Shown here piece after piece: positions 1-5,605 of a stretch of 6,772 bases of DNA. This stretch comes from an uncultured Clostridiaceae bacterium (GTDB taxonomy: Bacteria > Bacillota > Clostridia > TANB77 > CAG-508), in the NCBI GenBank assembly GCA_958417695.1, contig CATZDQ010000093.1, positions 1-6,772 of the forward strand, written 5' to 3'. The position numbers were made by a program, and so were the translations under genes. Below the pieces are notes generated by a model. That model made no database searches. It saw only the letters and a program-made list of their open reading frames with translations, and had not been told where the DNA came from. The first letter of the stretch is position 1; each line of letters starts with the position of its first letter.

Positions 1-1
1 T

Positions 2-952
2 ATAAAATTATCTAGACTACCCATGCATTATGCTACTATGCCCAGTGGTATGGCAGAAGCTGTTTATTTTTACAAAAATGGAACCATTTATTTTAGAGAT
101 GGACTTACTATAGAAGAAATGGAAAAATACATTATTCACGAATTTATGCATCATTTACAAGAATTAAAAAACAAAAAAAATATATTGTATCGTTTAGGTT
201 TATGTGACTTTACTGGCTTTAAAGTATATGGTATGGCACTAAATGAAGCTGCTGTCCAGACACTTACTGCCAAAGCCTTAAAAAATGATATAGATACTGT
301 AAAATATTATGATATAGAACTACCAACCAATAGTCCTTCTTGTTATCCTCTACTATGTAATTTAATGAATCAACTTATTTATATAACGGGAGAAGAAGTC
401 CTATTCGATAGTACACTATATAGTAATGATAAATTTAAAAATAAAATCATTCATTTATGTGGAGAACGCACTTTTTATAAAATACAAGATGCCTTTGATA
501 CTATTCTAGAATCAGAAGAAAAATTAGCAACATATAGCCATCGAATGGAAGAAGAATTACTGACAGAAGCCATTATCTCTAAAATATCTCATGATATGGC
601 AAGACTAAAAAAACTAATCACTGCTACTTTTATACAAACACAAAATCTAATAATCACATCTTACTTTGACCGTCGTTTTGAAGAAATTACGAATACCACA
701 CAAATAGAAGACTTTAGAAAAGAATTATATAGTTACAAAGACTTAATTGGTGTAACACCAACTTATCGTTACTTTAATGACTACTATGTTACTATGATGG
801 CAAAATTAGAAGAAAAAGATGACCTATTAAATCATCAAACTTATTTAATACCTTATAAAAAAAACTTTTGGCATTATTTTTGGCAATCTTGTCGTTCTTT
901 GCTCCGTCTAACCAATCAAAAGGAAAATCAAAATGAACTCTCTCGTTTTTAA
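2..952 (+). CDS. Putative HExxH zinc metallopeptidase, 5'-truncated by window edge
   Basis: The frame stays open from base 2 to a TAA at 950-952. The first ATG (23) has no Shine-Dalgarno sequence before it (the upstream bases are tctagactaccc), so the true start is probably left of the window and this is a 3' partial gene. Numbering from that ATG, residues 39-44 read HEFMHH, an HExxH zinc-binding motif with a candidate catalytic Glu40. About 31 residues further on, 'LNEAAVQ' offers Glu75 as a possible third zinc ligand, a gluzincin-like arrangement. The remaining ~230 residues are rich in charged and aromatic residues and probably mostly helical, with no transmembrane segment or recognisable domain; the end is basic and aromatic (KKNFWHYFWQS). 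I do not recognise a named family. Peptidase activity is inferred only from the motif, and the substrate is unknown. The gene ends at a strong terminator and is convergent with the next gene. Confidence 0.72.
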   Translation: MKLSRLPMHYATMPSGMAEAVYFYKNGTIYFRDGLTIEEMEKYIIHEFMHHLQELKNKKNILYRLGLCDFTGFKVYGMALNEAAVQTLTAKALKNDIDTVKYYDIELPTNSPSCYPLLCNLMNQLIYITGEEVLFDSTLYSNDKFKNKIIHLCGERTFYKIQDAFDTILESEEKLATYSHRMEEELLTEAIISKISHDMARLKKLITATFIQTQNLIITSYFDRRFEEITNTTQIEDFRKELYSYKDLIGVTPTYRYFNDYYVTMMAKLEEKDDLLNHQTYLIPYKKNFWHYFWQSCRSLLRLTNQKENQNELSRF

Positions 953-958
953 TGAACA

Positions 959-979
959 ACAGTGAACTTCGTTCACTGT
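959..979 (+). repeat. Perfect 9-bp inverted repeat directly after the metallopeptidase stop
   Basis: ACAGTGAAC (959-967) pairs perfectly with GTTCACTGT (971-979) around a 3-base TTC loop. It begins six bases after the stop codon and ends one base before the next stem. There is no T-run, so it is not itself an intrinsic terminator. It could protect the mRNA 3' end or form a tandem structure with the terminator that follows. Confidence 0.7.
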
Positions 980-1009
980 AGCGTATAATAAAAATTATAC
1001 GCTTTTTTT
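980..1009 (+). terminator. Rho-independent terminator of the metallopeptidase gene
   Basis: AGCGTATAAT (980-989) pairs perfectly with ATTATACGCT (994-1003) around a 4-base A loop, and T1003-T1009 forms the U-tract. The orientation fits the plus-strand gene that ends at 952. Confidence 0.9.
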
Positions 1010-1035
1010 CTAAATGTAGAAGTTTCCTATCGTAT

Positions 1036-1086
1036 AAAAGAAAAAAATGTCTTCCTTAAATGAAAAAATTTATAGGAAGGCATTTT
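1036..1086 (-). terminator. Rho-independent terminator of the GltD-like oxidoreductase gene
   Basis: Read on the minus strand, AAAATGCCTTCCT (1086-1074) pairs with AGGAAGACATTTT (1056-1044) with a single G-U wobble. T-rich sequence follows (T-run to 1041, then CTTTT). It starts 12 bases after the oxidoreductase stop and faces the opposite terminator at 980-1009, so the convergent genes are insulated from each other. Confidence 0.88.
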
Positions 1087-1097
1087 AATTTACTGTT

Positions 1098-2378
1098 TTA
1101 ATGATTATCTACTTTTTTATTGCTTAAATAGCTATCTATTGCCTCTGCTGCTTTTCTACCTGACCTAGCAGCCCAAGCAACAGTTGCCTTCTGACCAATT
1201 ACATCTCCTCCTGCGAAAACTTTCTCATGAGAAGTTTTATAATCTTCTTGCACTAAAATATATCCTTTTTTTGTCATATCCATTTGTAAACCATTGACCA
1301 CTTCTTTTTCTGGTGTAGCACCAACGGCCATAACCACATAATCCATATCTAAAGCATACAAACTATCTGGAATATCTACAGGGCTTGGTCTTAGTTCTCC
1401 CTCTTGTTGTATTAGCTCTGTTTTCACACATACAATTTGACCAACTTGATTGGTTTGTTCTTTTGGTAGGATACGAACAATATTATTCTGGAACAAAAAT
1501 CGGATGTTTTCCCCTATAGCCTCTTCAATCTCCTTTTGCTCAGCTGGCATTTGTTCTCTAGCCCTCCTATAAATAACAGACACTTCTTTTGCCCCTAAAC
1601 GTTTTATCGTCCTAGCACAGTCCATTGCCACATTACCGCCTCCGATAACAGCTACACATTTTCCAGTATAATCAGGATGTAAATTTTCTTCCAATAAACG
1701 ATTTCCACCATACACACCGTTTAACTCTTCCCCTGGAATTTTCATCTTACTTGGTACATTAGCCCCTATAGCTAAGAAAACAGCCTCATATTGTTTTTCT
1801 AATTGTTTTAAAGAAATCGTTTTTCCCAAAATTTGTCCATAACAAACTTCTATTCCCAATGCTATTATCTTTTGTATATTTTTTTCTAAAATATCCCTAT
1901 CTAATCTAAAATCTGGAATGCCATGTGTTAAAATACCACCTAAGCTTTCCCCTTTTTCAAAAATAGTAACTTGGTAACCCTTTCTAGCCAGAAATGCTGC
2001 ACAAGTAAGTCCGGCTGGTCCACCACCCACTACAGCAACCTTTTCTTTTCTCTTTTCTATTTTCTCTTCTTGAAATGGGTAATTTTCCTCTAAAGCCATG
2101 TCCCCTATAAAAGCCTCTAACTCCCCTATACTAGTTGGCTTTCCCTTTAATCTGCGTACACATCCTCCTTGACACTGACTTTCATGTGGACAAATTCTTC
2201 CACAAATAGAAGAAAGAACCGTTGTACTAGCTAACACTTGATATGCTTCTTTATATTTTTCTTCTTTTAATAATGCAATAAATTGTGGAATATCATTTTC
2301 TAATGGACAACCTTTTTGACATGGTTTTGTCTTACAATTCAAACAATATTCTATTTTTTCTTGTATCTGTTTATTCAT
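1098..2378 (-). CDS. Stand-alone GltD/NfnB-like NAD(P)-dependent FAD/Fe-S oxidoreductase
   Basis: This 426-residue soluble protein is built like glutamate synthase small subunit. The N-terminal Fer4_20-type region has two cysteine sets, C12, C15, C20, C24 (CLNC...PCQKGCP) and C59, C63, C69, C73, which in the family bind two [4Fe-4S] clusters. An FAD dinucleotide fold follows (VAVVGGGPAG, 114-123), then an NAD(P)-binding Rossmann motif (VAVIGGGNVA, 242-251, with 'YRR' at 270-272). A C-terminal FAD motif (FAGGDVIG, 388-395) ends in 'ATVAWAARSGRKAAEAI'. The family passes electrons between NAD(P)H and a partner: the GltB large subunit, NfnA, or another acceptor. No partner gene lies in the window, so the in vivo reaction cannot be assigned. 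At 426 residues it is somewhat shorter than typical GltD or NfnB (about 450-490). The ATG is preceded by AAAGGAG (2392-2386) at 7 bases, confirming the start. Confidence 0.9.
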   Translation of the reverse strand: MNKQIQEKIEYCLNCKTKPCQKGCPLENDIPQFIALLKEEKYKEAYQVLASTTVLSSICGRICPHESQCQGGCVRRLKGKPTSIGELEAFIGDMALEENYPFQEEKIEKRKEKVAVVGGGPAGLTCAAFLARKGYQVTIFEKGESLGGILTHGIPDFRLDRDILEKNIQKIIALGIEVCYGQILGKTISLKQLEKQYEAVFLAIGANVPSKMKIPGEELNGVYGGNRLLEENLHPDYTGKCVAVIGGGNVAMDCARTIKRLGAKEVSVIYRRAREQMPAEQKEIEEAIGENIRFLFQNNIVRILPKEQTNQVGQIVCVKTELIQQEGELRPSPVDIPDSLYALDMDYVVMAVGATPEKEVVNGLQMDMTKKGYILVQEDYKTSHEKVFAGGDVIGQKATVAWAARSGRKAAEAIDSYLSNKKVDNH

Positions 2379-2398
2379 TTTTTAACTCCTTTAACACC

Positions 2399-2432
2399 AA
2401 AACGAGAGTACTTAGTTTGGTACTCTCATTTT
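2399..2432 (-). terminator. Terminator-like hairpin after the prepilin-like gene, overlapping the next promoter
   Basis: On the minus strand AAAATGAGAGTAC (2432-2420) pairs with GTACTCTCGTTTT (2411-2399) through one U-G wobble, with an 8-base loop. The A-stem-T shape fits an intrinsic terminator for transcripts coming from the prepilin-like gene (stop at 2487-2489). The T-run is only four bases, so termination may be partial. It sits directly downstream of the -10 box of the GltD-like promoter and could also act as an operator. Confidence 0.65.
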
Positions 2433-2456
2433 ATTGATTTTCTTTACACTTGTCAA
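2428..2456 (-). promoter_or_regulatory. Sigma-A-type promoter for the GltD-like gene
   Basis: On the minus strand a perfect -35 TTGACA (2456-2451), a 17-base spacer and a -10 TAAAAT (2433-2428) lie about 50 bases upstream of the GltD-like ATG. The expected start site is near 2421, inside the inverted repeat at 2399-2432, giving a leader of about 43 bases. The -10 box overlaps the base of that repeat. Confidence 0.82.
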
Positions 2457-2486
2457 TAGAAGTGACTATGCATTATAATACTTACT

Positions 2487-3464
2487 TTACGTTGCAATTC
2501 CAGGAGTAAGATGACAAACTTTTACATATAGCTGTCCATCTTTTTCTATAACAACTGTATAGTCTCCCTCATCTAAATCTCCACTATACTCCGCCTCATA
2601 GGCTACATTTCCTTCTTGTAAAGCACCTGTTATATTTACAAGATCCTCTCCTAATACCATATAGGCACTTTGAAATCCTTCTACTTCATCCATTCCTTTC
2701 TTATGTAAGTATATGGTACTATAGGATACACTCATCTCATAAGTATCTACTTTAGAAATATTGGTTACTTGAATTGTTTTCGTTTTCACTTTTCCAGTTC
2801 TTATATGCTTTACTGTAAAAGTATATTCCCCATTTTCTGTTACCAAATATCGCCTATCATAATTATCTGCATAAGTGTGACTACCACCACCTAACACTGT
2901 CGTTGGTTTTGTATACTCATAAAATTCTACAACTCTATAACCTATTAGATACTCATCTATATTTTTGTAATCTGACCATTTTTGTATCCATTCTTCTACT
3001 GACGCTACATCATTTGCTTGTAAGAACTCATCTACAGTAGCATAAGTAGGATCTCCAAAAAATTCGCTTTCTTTATTATAATCAATTAAAAAGTACTCCT
3101 CTTTTTGTTTTTGGGTAAGCTGTTTTAACTCCTCAGGTGCATATTCTTTATATGGCCTTCCAAATGTAATATCTATAAAAACAGCATTTGTCTGTTTTGA
3201 ATCTGGATATTTTACTAAATTAAAATCAAATTCTTTATTAGCATCTCCATTTAACTGTTTTTCTAATTCATTTACTAAAGTATCTATCTGCTCTCCCTCT
3301 TGAGCTGTAGCATTAGCTGTATCTGATTTTGCTTGGTCTGCTCTACTGATTAAACCACCTTCTCCAACTATCATACTAATGGTTACACCTGCTAATATGA
3401 TAAGAATAATGATAGTTATTACTAAAGCGATTAAAGTAATTCCTTGATTTTGTTTTTCTCTCAT
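2487..3464 (-). CDS. Prepilin-like surface protein with Ig-like segment
   Basis: The 325-residue protein starts with a short basic leader (MREKQNQG) and then a hydrophobic stretch from residue 9 to about 33 beginning ITLIALVITI. This resembles a type IV prepilin/pseudopilin N-terminus, where prepilin peptidase would cut after Gly8. Unlike classical pilins, mature position 1 is Ile instead of Phe and position 5 is Ala instead of Glu. The next segment (GEGGLISRADQAKSD, 34-48) is typical of this Firmicutes family. Residues 80-190 are an acidic, aromatic region I do not recognise. Residues about 205-237 (YLVTENGEYTFTV...IQVTNI) look like a beta-sandwich/Ig-like repeat of Firmicutes surface proteins, and a further probably beta-rich part (241-316) follows with one Cys (317). 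It is likely membrane-anchored or exported; its role (pilus-like fibre or surface protein) is unproven. No pilus assembly genes are nearby. The start is supported by AAGGAGG (3480-3474), 9 bases upstream. Confidence 0.82.
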   Translation of the reverse strand: MREKQNQGITLIALVITIIILIILAGVTISMIVGEGGLISRADQAKSDTANATAQEGEQIDTLVNELEKQLNGDANKEFDFNLVKYPDSKQTNAVFIDITFGRPYKEYAPEELKQLTQKQKEEYFLIDYNKESEFFGDPTYATVDEFLQANDVASVEEWIQKWSDYKNIDEYLIGYRVVEFYEYTKPTTVLGGGSHTYADNYDRRYLVTENGEYTFTVKHIRTGKVKTKTIQVTNISKVDTYEMSVSYSTIYLHKKGMDEVEGFQSAYMVLGEDLVNITGALQEGNVAYEAEYSGDLDEGDYTVVIEKDGQLYVKVCHLTPGIAT

Positions 3465-3487
3465 CTTTTGTTACCTCCTTTTATTTT

Positions 3488-3516
3488 ATAATACCATATA
3501 CTATATTTTGTTTCAA
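3488..3516 (-). promoter_or_regulatory. Promoter for the prepilin-like gene with a very short leader
   Basis: On the minus strand a -35 TTGAAA (3516-3511), a 17-base spacer and a -10 TATTAT (3493-3488) lie just upstream of the ribosome-binding site. The predicted start site near 3481 would leave a leader of only about 17 bases that begins at the AAGGAGG element. This suggests the gene is transcribed independently of the uracil-DNA glycosylase gene upstream, with no room for leader-based regulation. Confidence 0.72.
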
Positions 3517-3552
3517 TTCTTTTAGCTTGTTTTCTTACCTTTTGGTAATGTT

Positions 3553-4110
3553 CTATGATAGTTCTTCTATTTTATTCTTTACTTCTTTTAAATCCTTCCA
3601 AAACTCTAATTTCTTAGACTCATCTCTTAAAAGTGCTGCTGGATGCCAAGTTGGCATATACAAAATACCCTTACGCTCAATCCAACTACCACGGACCTTA
3701 GTAATACCATATTCTTTACCCAATATATTTTTTAAAGCTGTACTCCCTAATAAAACAATAATCTTTGGTTTTACCAAAATAACTTGATTACGCAAATAAT
3801 CTAAGCAAGCCTCCGCTTCATCTGCCTCTGGTACTCTATTAGCAGGAGGACGACATTTTACAATATTAGCAATATAAACTTCCTGTCTTTGCAGTCCTAA
3901 CCCCTCAAACGCTTTATTCATTAGTTGACCTGCTTTACCAACAAATGGAATACCTTGACTATCCTCGTCTGCACCAGGTCCTTCTCCAATAAACATAACA
4001 GTTGCCTGCTTATTACCTGTTCCAAAAACAATATGTTTACGATTTGTACATAACTTACATTTCTTACAATTTACTATACTTTGTTCTAATGCTTCCCAAT
4101 TATCGTACAT
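3553..4110 (-). CDS. Family 4 (Fe-S) uracil-DNA glycosylase
   Basis: The 185-residue cytoplasmic protein matches family 4 uracil-DNA glycosylases, which remove uracil from DNA to start base-excision repair. Four cysteines positioned for a [4Fe-4S] cluster are C15 and C18 (CKKC), C86 (IVKCRPP) and C102 (ACLDY), with an extra Cys at 21. Motif A reads GEGPGADED (42-50), usually GEAPG in the family. ANIVKCRPPANR (81-92) is the conserved central block, and motif B, HPAALLR (156-162), carries the catalytic-pocket His156. Length is normal for the compact bacterial form. Older annotations call such proteins 'SPO1 DNA polymerase-related'. It is the last gene of a minus-strand unit, 46 bases after the S66 peptidase gene. 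AAGGAG (4122-4117) sits 6 bases before the ATG. The stop is TAG. Confidence 0.93.
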   Translation of the reverse strand: MYDNWEALEQSIVNCKKCKLCTNRKHIVFGTGNKQATVMFIGEGPGADEDSQGIPFVGKAGQLMNKAFEGLGLQRQEVYIANIVKCRPPANRVPEADEAEACLDYLRNQVILVKPKIIVLLGSTALKNILGKEYGITKVRGSWIERKGILYMPTWHPAALLRDESKKLEFWKDLKEVKNKIEELS

Positions 4111-4156
4111 GTTTTACTCCTTATAGTTCCTTTTCTATTTCTCCTTCTTTTGTTTT

Positions 4157-5068
4157 TTACTTCACACATGCTTCCATTAAGACTATTTTTTCTGTTTGTT
4201 TTGTATTGATTTTTGCTTTAGTACCAATCGGTATAACCATTTTCTTTTCTGTATGACCAAAATTGTTCGATTTGATAATCGGAAAATGGTATTGTCCCTC
4301 TAAAGTATCTAGTAAAATTTTTTCTAAAGAAATTCCAGCATCATAATTACCAACCCAAATACCTTTTATCTGGTCAAACACCCCATTTTGTTTCATATGA
4401 TATAAATAATGGCTTACCATAGCTGGTGGTGTCTCTAAATATAACTCCTCTATAAATAAAATTTTATCTTTAAAATCCAAAGCATATTTTCCACTACTTA
4501 AATGTGCTGTTAAAGACAAATTGCCACCCACTAATTCTCCTTGTGCAATTCCTTCTTGCACTGTTGTAAATGTATCTTCTGTTCTAGCCAATCCTTGTGC
4601 CGCTTCTACAAAACGATACATTACTTGTTCATAACCATAGGATGTCTGCCAAGAAGTCAGAGATTTAAAAGTAGGTCCATGAAAAGTAATCATTCCTGTT
4701 TTTTCATGAATGACATTTAGCAAAGAGGTACTATCACTAAAACCACATAAAATTTTAGGATGTTTTGCTATTGTCTCATAATCTAAATAATCTAATGTAC
4801 TATTAGAATTAAATCCACCAGAAATACAAAAAATAGCCTTAATTCTTTCCTCTTCAAAAAAATGTTCTATATCTTCTGCTTTTTCTTTAGCAGTAGCCCC
4901 ATATCCCAACGTATTTTGAAAAACGTGCTTTCCAAATTCTATAGTAAAACCAGAACTTTCCATTAATAAAATGGACTGGTTAATCGTCTCTAAATCTTCC
5001 TTTTCTACATAGTCTGATGGTGCTATGACACCAATGACATCTCCTTTTTTTAATCTATTTGGTAACAT
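4157..5068 (-). CDS. Peptidase S66 family protein (LD-carboxypeptidase / MccF-like)
   Basis: The 303-residue protein is full length for family S66, whose members either trim the terminal D-Ala from muropeptide tetrapeptides (LD-carboxypeptidase, cell-wall recycling) or cleave microcin C-type nucleotide-peptides (MccF, self-immunity). The N-terminal block (LKKGDVIGVIAPSD, 6-19) and the 'CISGGFNSNSTLDYLDY' region (81-97) are typical. The probable Ser-Glu-His triad is Ser111 in CGFSDST (108-114), Glu207 or Glu208 in FIEELY (205-210) and His272 in FGHTEKK (270-276). No signal peptide is visible, consistent with a cytoplasmic enzyme. Sequence alone does not separate the LD-carboxypeptidase role from the MccF-like one; no microcin genes are nearby. 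AAAGGAG (5079-5073) ends 4 bases before the ATG. The gene lies 26 bases after the zinc-ribbon gene and 46 bases before the glycosylase gene. Confidence 0.92.
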   Translation of the reverse strand: MLPNRLKKGDVIGVIAPSDYVEKEDLETINQSILLMESSGFTIEFGKHVFQNTLGYGATAKEKAEDIEHFFEEERIKAIFCISGGFNSNSTLDYLDYETIAKHPKILCGFSDSTSLLNVIHEKTGMITFHGPTFKSLTSWQTSYGYEQVMYRFVEAAQGLARTEDTFTTVQEGIAQGELVGGNLSLTAHLSSGKYALDFKDKILFIEELYLETPPAMVSHYLYHMKQNGVFDQIKGIWVGNYDAGISLEKILLDTLEGQYHFPIIKSNNFGHTEKKMVIPIGTKAKINTKQTEKIVLMEACVK

Positions 5069-5094
5069 ACTTCTCCTTTAGTCTTTTATTTTCA

Positions 5095-5298
5095 TTAATT
5101 CATTAAGAAATCCAAAATATTCATTCCAGCTTCGGTTTCTCTCTTATATAATTCTGTATATCCACATTGTTTACAGCTAATAGTAATAAACTTTTTATTT
5201 TGAACATCAAATAATTTTGAAAAGTTTCCACCTGTTGCTTGAAATTGGTCTGATTCAAATTCTTGACAACCACATTTAGGGCATTGATATTGTGCCAT
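5095..5298 (-). CDS. Small zinc-ribbon protein (COG3478 / YpzJ-like)
   Basis: A 67-residue protein with two CxxC-type knuckles, CPKCGC near the N-terminus and CKQCGY about 40 residues later, plus the central 'TGGNFSKLFDVQNKKF' and the C-terminal 'GMNILDFLMN'. These fit the small zinc-ribbon family annotated as a predicted nucleic-acid-binding protein (COG3478, Bacillus YpzJ-like), whose function is unknown. The frame also allows a GTG start at 5307, but that GTG lies inside the purine-rich AAGGTGAG that serves as the ribosome-binding site for the ATG at 5298, and it has no properly spaced site of its own. I therefore start at 5298 (MAQYQCPKC). It is the first gene of the minus-strand unit with the S66 peptidase and the glycosylase. 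Confidence 0.87.
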   Translation of the reverse strand: MAQYQCPKCGCQEFESDQFQATGGNFSKLFDVQNKKFITISCKQCGYTELYKRETEAGMNILDFLMN

Positions 5299-5302
5299 TT
5301 TT

Positions 5303-5310
5303 CTCACCTT
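5303..5310 (-). promoter_or_regulatory. Ribosome-binding site that decides the zinc-ribbon start
   Basis: The minus-strand bases AAGGTGAG lie 4 bases before the ATG at 5298. They contain the alternative GTG codon (5307-5305), so translation from that GTG and use of this site are mutually exclusive. Confidence 0.75.
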
Positions 5311-5322
5311 CCTCTATTGTTT

Positions 5323-5351
5323 ATTTTACTAAACTTTCCTATAGATTGCAA
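5323..5351 (-). promoter_or_regulatory. Promoter for the zinc-ribbon / S66 / UDG unit
   Basis: On the minus strand TTGCAA (5351-5346), a 17-base spacer and TAAAAT (5328-5323) lie about 25 bases before the ATG at 5298. The -35 box matches consensus at 4 of 6 positions and the -10 box at 5 of 6. The minus strand upstream is strongly A-rich (AAAAAGCAAAAAAGAAGAAAG), like an UP element, which may compensate for the weak -35 box. Confidence 0.68.
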
Positions 5352-5365
5352 GCTATTTTTATAGG
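5338..5365. repeat. Short inverted repeat spanning the -35 box of the minus-strand unit
   Basis: CCTATA (5338-5343) is mirrored by TATAGG (5360-5365) around 16 bases that contain the TTGCAA box. A dyad here could be an operator, but six-base arms in AT-rich DNA can arise by chance. Confidence 0.3.
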
Positions 5366-5444
5366 TATACTTTCTTCTTTTTTGCTTTTTCGAATTTCTA
5401 AAGTACTTCTTAATTTTCCAGAGTAAAGGTGTTTTTAAGAATAA

Positions 5445-5473
5445 TTGACTTTCTAAAATAGACATGATAAAAT
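5445..5473 (+). promoter_or_regulatory. Promoter for the Fic / small membrane protein pair
   Basis: TTGACT (5445-5450), a 17-base spacer and TAAAAT (5468-5473) with a TGA just before the -10 box (extended -10) form a strong sigma-A-type promoter. The predicted start near 5480 gives a leader of about 125 bases before the Fic ATG, unusually long compared with the other promoters here. It is divergent from the promoter at 5323-5351. Confidence 0.78.
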
Positions 5474-5502
5474 TTAAACCTAAAAAGAAAAGACTTAAGA
5501 GT

Positions 5503-5518
5503 ATTTTTACCTAAAAAT
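5503..5518. repeat. AT-rich palindrome in the Fic leader
   Basis: ATTTTTA (5503-5509) and TAAAAAT (5512-5518) are perfect mirror arms around CC. A 2-base centre is too tight for an RNA hairpin, so if functional it is more likely a DNA operator downstream of the promoter. Its right arm shares ACCTAAAAA (5509-5517) with a direct copy at 5478-5486, 31 bases upstream and right at the expected transcription start. Confidence 0.35.
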
Positions 5519-5605
5519 GAATTATAAAAACTTACTTCCTATTTAAAGAATAGTGATATTGCGAAAGAATAGATAGGATATTAGATTATAGAAAAGGAGA
5601 AATTT

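Noticed and set aside
3535..3548. TTACC-TTTT-GGTAA hairpin just after the glycosylase stop
   Set aside because: The stem is only 5 bp and there is no T-run on the minus strand, so I do not call it a terminator; some read-through into the prepilin-like gene may occur.
3527..3787. Plus-strand open frame of 86 codons
   Set aside because: It lies opposite the 3' half of the uracil-DNA glycosylase gene, which has clear family motifs. It has no ribosome-binding site and its translation is low-complexity hydrophobic/aromatic, as expected of an antisense shadow.
4002..4256. Plus-strand open frame of 84 codons that could look like a membrane protein
   Set aside because: It is antisense to the start of the glycosylase gene and the end of the S66 gene. 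Its Phe/Tyr/Ser-rich content comes from reading A-rich coding sequence backwards.
5401..5408. AAGTACTT perfect palindrome between the divergent promoters
   Set aside because: Eight bases with no spaced arms or second copy nearby; expected by chance at this base composition.
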